NCBI GenBank assembly: GCA_050084515.1 | Contig: CM114271.1 | Span: forward strand, 20,646,001-20,710,000 | Source: Blasia pusilla | Taxonomy: Eukaryota; Marchantiophyta; Marchantiopsida; Blasiales | Reading direction: 5' to 3' | Length of the DNA stretch: 64,000 nucleotides | Position numbers and translations under genes: made by a program | Part shown: positions 1 through 11,374 of the stretch, piece after piece | Numbering within the stretch: position 1 is the first letter of the stretch | Layout of the letters: the number at the start of each line of letters is the position of its first letter | The notes under the pieces: generated by a model | What the model was told of the DNA's origin: nothing | Database searches by the model: none | Seen by the model: only the letters and a program-made list of their open reading frames with translations

Positions 1-1258
1 GAATAACAGGAGATGGGAGAGCCCATCAGGAATACAAAGAGTGGTGCTCAAGAGTTGAGAACATGAGGGCCACACCCGGCAAAAAAGGATACCTTCTTCT
101 CCTTGTCCCAAGTACTTAGGATCTGTTCTTGCAACACTCCTCTATATGTGGATGGTAGTGTGATCCTTATCGACCTGGCCTACCCGGATCACCTCATCGC
201 AGTTTATCTTTGTAAATCATTTCTTCTCTAAATGAGAATGATTATCTCCTCCCATCCACATAAGCCAAGCCCATTTCCACGGAAACTCCATTACTAAAAC
301 GGAGCCAAGACGAGATTCTGGAGTATAAATAAAGAACTAATGCTTTGAAATCCCTTTTGAAGCAAGTGCTCACAAACAGTAATCTACTCTAAATCTTGAG
401 TACTACTGGACAGAACTGCTTCTAATCACCAGCTCTTTGCCCTCATTTTTAGAGACCTGACAATAGAGCTGGGATGGGGACTGTGGGGGGTAAAAGAGTA
501 TTTCCCAAGGGTCACTCCCAAGAGTACAGGAGGATAAGGACCATATGTCCAGGACTCTCATGGTCAATGCATAACTACAATTGGCCGTCTGCTGATCGGT
601 ACTGGACTAGATAGTGAGAGAAACTGGAGAAGGATAGTGGTTGCATCAACTGGTATGATCAAACCTCGGAACAGAATAAACATGTCCCCAGAATATGTTT
701 CATGCGATAATTGCAAGGGCAGGTGATCCATTAGAATAAGCTTGATCAACCACCAGCATTACTCTGACATATACAGGAAACAAGCGTACAACAGGAAGAG
801 CCTTGAATCAAATATTTTGTGGCCATGGCATCAAGATTCTCTGCTCAGAATGGAAGTTACTTTATCTATGATATGATTCTGCAAGAAATCATTCAAAAGA
901 TTCTTGGGACAGTTACCCACCTTCATCCCGAAAGGATAAGCCCAAGAGAACTTCCAATCACTGGAGTGCCTACGCCTAACTCAACATACCACCTGTTCTC
1001 ATATCTGCAAAGATTGTCTCTAAGTTTTCTACACGCAACTAAGAGGTCCTCATGTTACTGCATCTAAGGAAACCTGTGCGCACTCTTCCCGAAGAATTTC
1101 TACATATTCCAGGCTCAGTGATAGGATTCCTGACTCACATGGCTTGCACATGCATGGAAAAATGCAAGAGAAGCTTATATCACAAGACAAAGGAAACATT
1201 GCTTATCCAGATTATGTCTAATCACATTATTTTGAAGGAAATGGTTGTACTCTACAAA
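1..1258. other. Downstream flank of LIL3, no gene recognised
   Basis: Composition is balanced (not AT-rich like the repeats further on), as expected for DNA next to a gene. The short open frames show no family motif, and none joins convincingly to another through GT-AG sites. The part closest to 1258 probably holds the LIL3 3' untranslated region, because LIL3 is read leftwards and stops at 1259-1261. I see no repeat or RNA gene here. Confidence 0.5.
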
Positions 1259-3380
1259 TTATATCTGGGGCTTGTTATCCTTTGTAGTATCCTCCTTCCA
1301 GGAAGCTTGCCATTGCTTGTCATAGAAGGTTGATTCCTTGGCCAATTCTTTCAGTGTAGAAAGATCTTCATTCTTTCGGATCAGTAGAACTCCCACAATT
1401 GTGATGAAAAGCAGCAACTTGCCAAAGAAACTACTTTGTTGATCCACAAGGCCAACCCCAGTGGCACTATCCACCAGATACCCGGCCACATACCCAATCA
1501 TAGCTGCACGACCTGTTCCGCCGGGAGCCGAACACCACAACCACGAGACAGCAATAGTCAGGATGATTAATAGCACTAGTGTATCTAAAAACAGCAATCA
1601 TGTTGATTCCTGTGGACAGACAGACTAGTGCTCAAGCTTTCTCTGCTTGCTTCTTGTGCAGAGAAGACAATCTCCAACAATCCTAAAAAGCTCATACCCG
1701 ACATGGATAGGGAAGAAAGTTTTCATGAGATTGCAGAGCACAACTCACACGCTCCAAAGCATATGAAATCAGAAAGCTAATGATCTCTAGCTTCACGAAA
1801 TGTTAGGGTGGTACTCAGGGTAGGTGGTGATGAACGTCTTCAACACATCCATGGATATGCAGTTTGGCGTAAGTGGATACTTCATAATTTCAGATTTTCC
1901 CATATTTCTCACCCAGGACTCCCACAGTCTGTCCGACTAAGACACCCTATTCAAAGACAAGTTCAACTTATTTAAAAAGCCATTCGCTCTTAAATGTTGA
2001 GTCCCTCGCTTTCAAGGACCTCCCACTCTCGTCAGAAAGCTTAGTTGAATGAGTTTCTTGGCAACTGCGTGACCTACTTAAAACCCTGATCTACCCTTCT
2101 CCAAGAACCTGCCCGGAGCTGGGCCAGTTTCAAGAAGGTTGGAAGCCAAAAGGTCCACTTAGATCCTCGTAGCCAAAAGCAGGCGGACCAAACGTGGATT
2201 AGATCCGGGTTCAATGGTTCCAGCGTACAGCAAGCACAATAGTATGAAGCATAGAAGTTAGGGATACCATAATCTCTGGTTGTATATGGGGAGTTAAGAT
2301 CAAAGGGATTTAGCAAACGTACCATTCAGCAGCTCAGCCTCAGGCAGGTGGAAGCGCTTGACCCAAGCCCACCATGGGACAGTAGAAGTCTCAAATAACA
2401 CGGGTTCGTCATTTCTCGACGCCTCAGGGTTTTCCTCCAACCATTTACGCCTTCTCACCTCTGAAAGCTCACACGTGAATGTAAATTTAGCAACCACACG
2501 TTGGAAGAAATTCTACCCTCGTCTAGGCTTTCCTATTCTGGTCAGCATTCACTGAACTATCCGTCAGCAATAAAAATCTCTCTCTCGCCTTACAGGTCCC
2601 CTAGACAATAAATCACTTCATTCTCTCTCGCTCTCACCCACAATCCAGCCAGGGTCAAGACAGGTATTATTTAATGTGTAGAGTCTCTCTAGATAGACTA
2701 GGAGAAGAATCTCGCCCACTTTGGTCCTCAATAAATCCGTTCATCTTCCATCTCTCTCTCTCCCTCTGTGAGTATACCAGGAAAATCAACTCTCGCACAA
2801 AACTGGCACGCAAACAGATAAGGAGCAGACAACGGAGGTACGAACCCGCGTCAATCACACTGTCCCAAGACACCTTTCCGTCCACGGTGAACTTCGTAAG
2901 ATCCCAGTTTCCGCTGACCCATCTAGGATCCTCGAACCGATCTCCTGTCATAACCGACGACGTCTTTCCCAGGGTCGATAAGCTCGGGTCCTTACCCAGA
3001 GCCTGATTACCCTCCAATGTTCCACCTCTCTGTAGAGCACCGGGTTTCCGGCCCTTGGCAACCTCCCCACTAACGGCAATTCCAGGAGTGGCTGGCTCAT
3101 CTTCCAGTACCGCCACCTCGCTCACCACGCTGTCACCTCCAGCATCCGCAGCACTACCGGTTTCTTCTGCTGCTATCACACACACTCTCGAGCATTGGAT
3201 CCTCCTGCCCAGCTGACCCTGCGATTTCACGGCCAACTTCCCCTCCAGAGCCCTACTCTGTGCTACCATGGGTGATTCCAAGCTCACCTTGGTGGACTGT
3301 CCACCACTTTGGATCCCCGCCACTGTCGACATAGCAGCTACGGCTGATACCAGTGTCATCGACGGCGCCATGGCCGCCAT
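1259..3380 (-). CDS. LIL3: Light-harvesting-like protein 3 (LIL3), chloroplast precursor
   Basis: Three exons on the minus strand: 3380-2846, 2460-2323 and 1512-1259, together 927 nt (308 aa). The introns (385 and 810 bp) have GT-AG ends and both are phase 1. The first 60-70 residues are Ala/Ser/Val-rich with few acids, as in a plastid transit peptide. Then come the LIL3 signatures [50 protein letters not shown] and RAAMIG, a first membrane helix carrying the chlorophyll-binding type motif E-x-x-N-G-R-x-A-M, a second hydrophobic segment ([16 protein letters not shown]), and an end with YDKQWQASW. In known plants LIL3 is a thylakoid protein that anchors and stabilises geranylgeranyl reductase, and also binds protochlorophyllide oxidoreductase, in chlorophyll and tocopherol synthesis. 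The start chosen is the first ATG (3378-3380); a second in-frame ATG lies three codons in. Intron 2 interrupts the Gly codon of the NGR motif. The identification is firm; only the transit-peptide cleavage site is uncertain. Confidence 0.95.
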
Positions 3381-4562
3381 TTCTCACAGATTTCTACAAA
3401 AGAAAAAAAAATAGCCACCAAGAAATTCCTTCAAATGCTGCACAATCAAACTCCCCGCACCATGTCTAACGTCTCACAACCAAACAATCGAGCACACAAA
3501 CGTACATCACACTCGCAACCCACACCGCGGGTGTGCCGGTATGACCTCACCTCGCAAACCACCACCGTGTCTCGCTGTAGAGCTCCCAAGATCGTTAGCC
3601 GTAGAGCTGCGAAGCAGCAAACCAAATGTTTAATCGCGGCCACTCTGCTTGGTGGGCCAGAGCTCGTGGGAACTGCTACGGTCGTGGCGATCGAAGGAAT
3701 GCCTTACCCTGTCCACATGGCAACTTTTCACCTCATAGCCTCGCCGTCTGGATATGGTAGTGCTGACTTGGCCTCATCCCATTGGCTCACGGGACCAGGC
3801 TGGCTCGGCTATTCTGGACGCATGATCCACTGCTAACTGTGGGATTTGCTGCCCGCATCCTCGACCGCTCGGACAGAAGGTGGAGAGAGAGGTGTTCCAC
3901 ATGAAGCTCTCTCTCTGTCGCATGGAGAGTGGTTGGCAGATCCGTGATAGGGTTCCGTGGGTGCCGATGTCCGCGAGGTGATTGACCCACCCACTGCCAG
4001 GAACTGAGCGCACAAGGGCCGAACTTCTTCACCGGAAGCGATCAGCGCATGCTCGAGTTTGAAATCGTGTGGACCCGAAAGAGCTCAAAGCCCGTAGCCG
4101 CTGCGCCTCATGAGCAGTTGCGAAGATTGGCGAGCTACAGTAGATCGTTGAGTCTGTCTTGGTGGAATTTTTGAACATCCGACCACGGCTGATGATTGAG
4201 GCATGGTGTTGATGGCATATCGAAGACCTATATAGTGGCTGTTTACCGCTATTAATAAGTTCGTTCACTTCGAAGGTTCTATTTCCTTTGCCCATCAAAT
4301 TTGTTCCCGAACTGAAACGCCTCTCTGAACACGTTTCTTACAGACCCTCCTCTCCTCACAGACAAGGTTCTCGAAATATCCGTGCTGTACAATAGTTGTG
4401 GGGTTGCCTTAGATGCACGGGACAGAATCAATCTTCGACCCGGGGACGCGACGAAAACGTTATACCGCACTTATCATCTGAGGCAACTCCCAATCATCTG
4501 CCCGGCGTTTTATCGCTGTAGGAGAATTGCGATTCGACGTATGTTTGCGCCCACTTCTACAA
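3381..4562. promoter_or_regulatory. Upstream region of LIL3 with probable promoter and 5' leader
   Basis: Gene-like composition continues for about 1.1 kb upstream of the LIL3 start, so the promoter and leader are presumably here. An A-rich tract (3398-3412 on the plus strand) precedes the start. I cannot assign a TATA box or transcription start. Open frames of 60-133 codons on both strands have no recognisable domains and overlap one another, so I do not call genes. Confidence 0.35.
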
Positions 4563-4640
4563 CTAGTAAGGAACCCTAAACCCGTGCATCGCACCGAAAA
4601 AGTGTTTGAACTGGTAAGGAACCGTGCATCGCACGGGAAA
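4563..4640 (-). mobile_element. Helitron 3' terminus, apparently duplicated
   Basis: Read on the minus strand, this ends with a GC hairpin (CCCGTGCGATGCACGG type), a short spacer with TTCCTTA, then CTAG followed by a T. That is the plant Helitron 3' end: hairpin, CTRR, insertion between A and T. A second near-identical hairpin plus TTCCTTACCAG lies about 48 bp further inside (inner end near 4611). The DNA to the right, up to about 6 kb, is AT-rich and may be the body of the element. I could not find a convincing 5' TC end, so its length is unknown. Confidence 0.6.
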
Positions 4641-6339
4641 AAAAAGTTTGAAGAGTTTTTGGTAGGGTTTACACAAATTCAAACATGTGAAACTTTTTTT
4701 CTTCAATTACCACATATAATAGGACCTTAAAAAACACTTGTTTTTTTAAATTGTGTTTAAATTTTCAAATTTTAAGTATAATTTCACTTTTTTAAATTTT
4801 AAAGAGTAAGAAATTTCATCTTTAAATTACACCCTTCTCCCCTAAATAATTTCAATCCTCCTTACATCAAACAATAACTATCCTTCCCCTTCCTTAATTA
4901 ATCTTAATTAATTAATGAAATCAATTTTTTTCCGTTCAAATTCATTTTTCTTTCCCCAAATATCATATGTGAGTTAATACGATTATTTTTAAAAATTATC
5001 ACGTTATTTATTTCAAATTGTAAATATGATTTCTATTTTCTAAAATCTTAGAAGAGTAATAACATTTCATTGTTCTTAATAATTACAATCCTCCATTCAA
5101 ATTTAAATGATACCCCAAAACACTAAGTAATTTTATCTTTTCATAAAATTTAAAAAAAATCTACTCCTCTATTGAATTTTTATTTCTTTTTTCCATCAAA
5201 TATGAATTGAGGTAAAAATTCTAAAACTTTGGTTATTTATCATAATTATTACATTTTTTTAATACTTAATCACCCATTATAATATTAAATTGAAATTTAA
5301 TTGAGTAATATATATTCGACTCAAATCCCTATTAGTTTCCTTTGTTTGATTTCTAACCAAGGCCAAGGCAACAAAATTCAAGGATGTTGCCTATTTGGTC
5401 TTATTGTCCTGCTATCTTGTCGTATTATGCATATGTGGTCGTCAATTATTATATAGATTAAACTCGCATGCAAGTCGATCCTCTCGTACACAACATAATC
5501 AAGTAGGGTTGGAGGTTTTTGGAAGAGTTAAGGTATCCTTTATTTCTTGGTTGCAGAGAGCATCTCTTGAGTTTGGTTATGATAACTATCCCAACATGCA
5601 CTACTGGCAATGATCCTTGTTTTGGCCTACATTCCAAGAATTTTTATTAAAGTTGTTTTATTTTTCATTCCTGAGAATCGGGACAGGACAAACATTCGAT
5701 CCTTACCGCTAAGCACTTGCAACCCGTTTAGCCCTCACTTGTGAATACTTCATATGGACACTAAAGGCAAAAGCTCTAAAGTGGATGGATGAGCTCCGTC
5801 CACTCGGCACGGCCATTCCGTGGACAGATTGGTGAGTGGACGGAAAGGCGAAACCGTTGCTTACCGCCCCTACAAGAAGTCGGCTCCAAGTGCAAAGCTT
5901 GCGGAATGCAAGTTATTTTGCACTTTCTCCGACCCTACGATATGAGTTTCTAACGGTCGGATGTTAGCATCCATGCTAATATTAATTCTCTCATTAATAA
6001 AGAATAGTATCCACAATGTTATTCCTAGCTTTCTTTAGTTGTCTCCCAATTCGTGTTCTCCGAACTTTGGCAGTGTTCTCCGACCCTTCAAACATATGGC
6101 GCGTTGTGTTACTCCCTATCCCTACTGCCGTGTTAGTCCAAATCGGAATCCGATTCGTATTGTGTACTCCTGGCGGTTCCCAATGTATTCGTGTTTCCGA
6201 ACTCCGTTATAAAACTCAAAACGCTAAAAAGGGCCGCATACTGGTTACTTTCTTTGGTCAACCTGCATGCATAGGACCTCGTGAGGGACGTAACAATCCC
6301 TCCCATGTCTCGTAGAGCTCATACTTGTGAAATAGTCAA
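4641..6339. other. AT-rich repeat-like DNA, no gene
   Basis: Positions 4700-5340 are strongly AT-rich with long A and T runs and contain no coding signal. From 5390 to 6310 the composition is more balanced, with open frames of 72 and 99 codons that show no known motif. A self-complementary patch around 5812-5860 contains GTGGACAG and GTGGACGG. This may be the body of the Helitron whose 3' end lies at 4563, but that is inference. Confidence 0.4.
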
Positions 6340-6886
6340 TGTAACGCCTCAAGAAAATAAAACGCACGCGATCGAATAATCGTCACATTTTAAATGCGTA
6401 TGTATATTCTAAACTTGACAAGGCGATGAAGATTCATACCTCAAGTAAGTTTGATCATCTAAGTCGAGACTTGGAGCCTTAGAAGTCTAAGCTAAAAGAT
6501 CTTGCAACGAAAGTTGTAGTAAAGTCCGAGAGGCACTTCATGTAATACTAACGCGGATATTATAAGTGTTAGCCAAGAAGAAGAAGCATGAAGGCTACAC
6601 TCCCGTAGAGTAAGAATAAGACTTTTGAAGTAAAAAAGGAAAGAAGATAGAAGGTGGAAGTCAATCACAGGGAGCTACAGTCCAAAAAGTAGCGGCGTCG
6701 TTGGAATCTTATCGACGGCCAAAGAATCTTGATGAATATTTGGTCAATAGAAAATCTCAAGAAAAGAGGAGATAATGACTTGAGTTAAATTGACCATGTA
6801 GTAAGATTGACCAAAGAAGAAGGAAAAAGTCCATACCATTTCGGAGATAGCCAAATGGCAAAAGCCCCTTAGAGGTGATTTGGAAA

Positions 6887-7681
6887 GATAAATTAGGGGA
6901 GAGTAAAATGCATTTCGGAGGAGAAAATAGGAAGCATTTGGGGAGATGAAAGACGCATTGAAAATACAAGAAGGAGGTCCTTTCACGACACAAAGATTTG
7001 AGAGCAAGATCAAAAATAGAGAGTACGGGAGAAGTTGGTAAGTAAAAGGGGATATCAGAATTCTGATACAAAAGTTAGAGATGATATTTTAGAGCTTTGT
7101 GGGAGTTCTATTGGTGACCGTGAGAAGATTGAGGCAACATTGGAAATCTGGAAAGACGAGCGTTGTGTCAGAATTTGAATCTTATCAAGATCATTTCTAC
7201 AACTCTCAAAAAGTGATATTAAGTGCGCAGGGATATTGTAGAACAGTTGATTGCTGATTGAAGGTATTTGCAATCAAGAGAGATCAAGGAGGATTTTGAA
7301 GAGAGAAATTTCTCACATCTTGGAGAATTTGGAGACTTCAGAAGATAAGATCAGTACCTCACTCACTTTTTAAAGTAATTGTTGTTGGGATAAGAAGAGG
7401 AGAGAGAAAGAAGTCTTTGAAGCTTCTAGACTGTCATACCGGTTTGAGAGTTGGATTCTATAGCCTTGGGTCTTGAGCTTTGATGATCAGACTAAGTGGT
7501 CTTCTTATTAAGGAGAATTGAACTGTGAATTTTGTATCTTAGAGTTCATATTTTTAGAGTTGAAAGTGATTTGAGTGGTGAGTGTTGAGTGGCGGGTGGA
7601 AAAGTGCTTTATTGCCAAAAGTTTCAACTTTGTCAATTGTGGTCACCTGATTTTGGCGTTTAGTAGTATTTTTTCATGACA
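6887..7681 (+). repeat. 5' LTR copy (segment shared with the 3' copy)
   Basis: This segment aligns with 7870-8720, with scattered substitutions and small indels. It ends ...CATGACA directly before the primer-binding site. Where the partner copy has a long GA array, this copy has only a short GGAGAGAGAAAGAAG-type stretch near 7397-7413. Confidence 0.7.
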
Positions 7682-7683
7682 TT

Positions 7684-7695
7684 TGGTATAAGAGC
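7684..7695 (+). other. Primer-binding site, initiator Met-tRNA type
   Basis: TGGTATAAGAGC differs by one base from TGGTATCAGAGC, the usual plant LTR-element primer site complementary to the 3' end of initiator methionine tRNA. It lies two bases after the CA end of the 5' LTR copy, the usual spacing. Confidence 0.65.
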
Positions 7696-7869
7696 TGGTT
7701 AGATCAAGTGCCTTGTGTGGTTTTTGAATTCTTCCTTGTGTGTGAATCATCTAAGAAGGATGGATCAACAACTTGTTGCATCTGAAGTTGTGAGATTAGA
7801 GTTGAGAGAGCTCTAGGTCTGGAGAGCTTTGAGATGAGGCTAGGGGAAGTAGAGGATGGACTCTAAGAC

Positions 7870-8378
7870 GATAAATTAGGGGTGAGAAATAAATTTTATA
7901 AGAGCACGTGGGAAGCATTCAGGGAGATCAAGCACATATTGGAAAGCCAAGGAGACGCATCCAAGACACTAGATTTGAGAGCACAATAAAAAAACAGAGA
8001 GCGCATGAGGAGTTATGAAGTGAAAGGGGTATAAGAATTCTATTGCAGAAAGTTGGAGAAGAAGTTTTAGAGATTTTTGGGAGTTCCATTTATGAGCGCA
8101 AGGAGATTAAGTCAACTTTGGAAAGCTAGGAAGACGTGCATTCTTTCAAAAGTTAAATCTCATCAAGGTCATTTCTACATCTCTCAGAAAGTGAGATTAA
8201 GTGTGCAAGGGTGTTGCAGAAAAGTTTGATTCTTCAGTGAAGGTGTTTGAAGTCAATAAAGATAAAAGAAGAGTTTGATGGAAGAAATTTCTCTCATCTT
8301 GGAGATTTTGGAGACCTAGGAAGATACACTCAGTGCCTTACTCATTTTTCAAAGTGATTTCTGTCGAGATTGGAAGGA

Positions 8379-8464
<86 letters not shown>

Positions 8465-8720
8465 TGTGGAGCTTGTAGACTTCTACACAAATTTGGTAGC
8501 TAGATTCTAAGCCCTCGATCTTGAGCTTTGATGATCAAACTGAGTGGTCTTCTTATTAAGGAGAAATGAGCCCTGAATTTTGTATCTCAGAGTTGAAATG
8601 TATACTTGAAAGAGATTTGAGCAGTCACTAATGCATGGAAAAGTGCTCTATTACCAAAAGTTTCAATTTTTTCAATAGTGGTGGCATGGTTTTGGTGTTT
8701 AGAAGTAATTTTCAGAAACA
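7870..8720 (+). repeat. 3' LTR copy, 5'-truncated, with GA expansion
   Basis: Homology to the 5' LTR copy starts abruptly at GATAAATTAGGGG and runs to about 8720. The join to the gag-like remnant just before it shows no polypurine tract, so the break looks like a deletion junction, not a normal 3' LTR start. It contains the GA array described separately. Confidence 0.65.
8381..8461 (+). repeat. (GA)n microsatellite, about 40 units
   Basis: An uninterrupted GA dinucleotide run of about 80 bp lies inside the 3' LTR copy, at the place where the 5' LTR copy has only a few GA units. Confidence 0.98.
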
Positions 8721-10470
8721 ACAAGGGACCAAATTTCAGCAAACAAAACCATTCCACACGTAACTTTTGACGCTATCTGGCCTTAGCTTGCAAGGACTAA
8801 AGTAAATAAATTTCAATGTAAGTCTTTTGGTAATTTTTTGAAAACCTGTGTTTCATAATTTGGAACTTGCTCTTTTTTTGTCCATTTTCTCTTCGTAGTC
8901 ATTACTTCTTTATAACATGCAAACTTTTGTTACACAAGCGGACCACTTACCTCATGGTCGATTCACATTATACCAACCAAGTTCATGTTAGATTTGTTTC
9001 AAGTTATTATTTGCGCAGTTCATTGAATTGGTTTTTTTTTTTCTTCCCTTTGCATTTCTTTTGCCATTTCTTGCTTCCTTCCTTCCTTGGGATATTGTTT
9101 CCTTTCTTTGTCCTTTTTTAGGCTTTTTAATAATAAAGTGGATTTTATTTTAAATACACTTTCCATCTATACTATTATTTGTATTAAATCCTTTATTAAA
9201 CCTTAAAATTTTCTTTCTATATCCTAGTTAATCTTGTATATACTTTATATTGGATTTTTAACTCATGTATGATATTTCCTAAGCCGAAAATGGGCACCAA
9301 ATTTTTTCGTAGTGCTAAAATATCATGATCACAGAAGTACCCATGGGAAAGCCCATCTCAACTAAGGATAGTCCAAACACCCAATCAAGGGCGAAAAAAA
9401 CCTATTAATCCCTTAAATTTGGGGATAAGTGCTCATCTCTTTGATTTATGGTCTATTGAAGGTGAGGTTCATGTTCATATGGTATGTTTCACTATTAGAC
9501 TCAAATTGGCATCTTAAGGCTATGACGAGCACAAAATCATGCGTATACTAGCTTTCTCTATTTGTGCTCCCATGTAGAGAATAGATAGCATCCCACCCCT
9601 TTATCTAAACATTGGTTATTAATTGAAGATTCCAACATAAGTCGAGGCATCAGCCTAAAGGTTGCATCACACAAAACTAGCTCTTTAGGCCACTCCTATT
9701 GTGAGTTGTAAAGTCCAGATTTGGCTCATTTTGGTTGCCTCCATTTGGTAATGTAGACCTTATTAAAGAGTACTAGACCCTTTTTCTTCGTTAGGTCAAC
9801 GATGCTGCCAAGTTCGGTCTGAATCAAGAGAAGTTAGGATGAATGTATTACCAAGCTAAAGAGGCAACTTTCTCACTATATCTTTTATTCCAAATGTATG
9901 ATAGTTTAGTAAGACATTTTTCATTTCCTTTCATTATCTTGCTCATATTTATAAAATTTATTGTGCTTTCAAGCACGTTGTGTAAATCTTCATCAATCAA
10001 GTGATCAATTACATTCTTCATTCTTATGGATCAATTCAATATGTTTTAGTGAAGGAGTGTGTTTTTTTGAAGAAGAATTGCAATAAGCTTTGCTATGTGC
10101 AATGAGGGCTCTTTATGTTCAATTTTATGGTTGTCAAGTAGCAACAAAGTGAATCATTGACAAGAGAAAAAGGACAAAGAAATTTGGATCATACTAAGGG
10201 AATTCATATGGGGGGAGGTCATTCACAAGGAGGTGTGGAATTATGGTAAATATTTTATCTACACTCACATGAAAGAACGCTATAGAATATCCTATTCAAA
10301 CACTAGTAAATTGTTCATGCAAACTACTTTTTAGTGAGAAAGAGCAAGAAGGATAGTTGAATCAACTAAATATGTTACAAAAGTCATTTATCCATTAGCC
10401 CATATTCCAAAGTTGTCACTACTCAATGACTTGCTCGATATTGATAAGTCTATTATTGTCAACTCTACTT

Positions 10471-10472
<2 letters not shown>

Positions 10473-10515
<43 letters not shown>
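10473..10515 (+). repeat. (AT)n microsatellite
   Basis: An uninterrupted alternating AT run of about 43 bp. Confidence 0.97.
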
Positions 10516-10519
<4 letters not shown>

Positions 10520-10592
10520 CTTTTGGTGGGTCTCACATCAAACTCAAAACTAAACCTACAATGAACGTCTTTCTTGACCACTATAGGAATTG

Positions 10593-10628
10593 CCCTTAGA
10601 GAAGCACCATTTGGTGCTTCTCTAAGGG
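10593..10628 (+). repeat. Perfect 17-bp hairpin with 2-nt loop
   Basis: The left arm begins CCCTTAGAGAAG and the right arm is its exact reverse complement ending CTTCTCTAAGGG. Only TT separates them. It stands alone in AT-rich DNA, with no adjacent element boundary that I can see. Confidence 0.9.
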
Positions 10629-10919
10629 ATTTGTGATGTCGATCTAAAATTTATGAGATCTATTTTATATCATATCGATGTCCACATTGATGGTGCAAAT
10701 TTAAGAAAATCCAAAGATTGTACAGCATTGAAGATTAGCATGCTCTAATTCAATAAAAAATTAATTTTCCACCTGGAGATGGAGACAAAGAAATTATATC
10801 CCCACTAGTACTTAAAGATACTACATGTCCACTTTGACCATCATTTTTGGAGCAATTTTATCAACACTCAAATCGAGAAGATACAATGCATAACATCTTC
10901 AACTAACAAATAGCAAAGG

Positions 10920-11300
10920 TGTTGGATTCTCAACATCCACTTCTCTGAGCACCATTTATCTGATCGGCCCCCTTTGTATGAGGCGAAGCCTACATTGATG
11001 GTTTCGAATTAGATGTCAAAGGAGTCATAGTAATAGGACGTAGATGGTGTATGGAGTAGTCTTAGTAGATATATGCAAAAAATTTCTATTAATAGAAACG
11101 AAGAAAAATAGGTAAAAAACCCTAGTTTCCCGAGAGTAAAAGAGTCGGGAGCCGTAGCGGTAGTGCATTCTCGTATGTCGAGTTATCTCCATGTTCAGGT
11201 TCCATCGAAGCTCTTCTTTGAGAGCATGGATGGACTAGGCGACTTTGTACTCCAAGTTTTTGTAAAGATTTCAGTGATTTCGTCACTTTCTATTTTCTCA
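10920..11300 (+). repeat. 5' LTR of a Ty1/copia element
   Basis: It starts TGTTGGATTCTCAAC and ends TTTTCTCA. The first 150 bp match 15529-15673 closely. The primer-binding site follows at 11303, which fixes the LTR end. The length of 381 bp is normal for a small copia LTR. Confidence 0.85.
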
Positions 11301-11302
11301 TA

Positions 11303-11314
11303 TGGTATCAGAGC
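11303..11314 (+). other. Copia primer-binding site (initiator Met-tRNA)
   Basis: TGGTATCAGAGC is an exact match to the plant initiator Met-tRNA primer-binding site. It lies two bases after the LTR end. Confidence 0.9.
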
Positions 11315-11374
11315 AGTAGATTTTCCAGTAGTTTGCATCTGGCGATCTAGTGTGTTTGCACAAAATCTTGAGAG

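Larger units (their letters stand above)
6340..8720 (+). mobile_element. Internally deleted LTR retrotransposon (two LTR copies)
   Basis: Two long direct repeats (6887-7681 and 7870-8720) match along their length, for example both contain TTGAGCTTTGATGATCA and GTGGTCTTCTTATTAAGGAG. The first ends in CA, followed two bases later by TGGTATAAGAGC (7684-7695), one base from the classical initiator-Met-tRNA primer site. That marks the first copy as the 5' LTR and gives plus orientation. Only about 175 bp of internal DNA remains, beginning an open frame at an ATG near 7760 that is soon broken by stops. The 5' LTR may really begin at TGTAACGCCTC (6343), a common gypsy-type LTR start. The second copy lacks that first part, so the deletion probably runs from the gag start into the 3' LTR. 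Confidence 0.7.
8721..10919. other. Intergenic AT-rich DNA, no gene
   Basis: No coding signal is seen. The stretch contains a T-rich patch (9030-9120), an (AT)n run and one perfect hairpin, both listed separately. The rest is non-repetitive at the scale I can judge. Confidence 0.5.

Noticed and set aside
2667-2845. Extension of LIL3 exon 1 past the donor site
   Set aside because: The reading after VIDA is intron; the proper continuation [12 protein letters not shown] is found in phase at 2460.
3435-3836. 133-codon plus-strand frame upstream of LIL3
   Set aside because: No domain, overlapped by several equally long frames on the other strand, and in the presumed promoter region.
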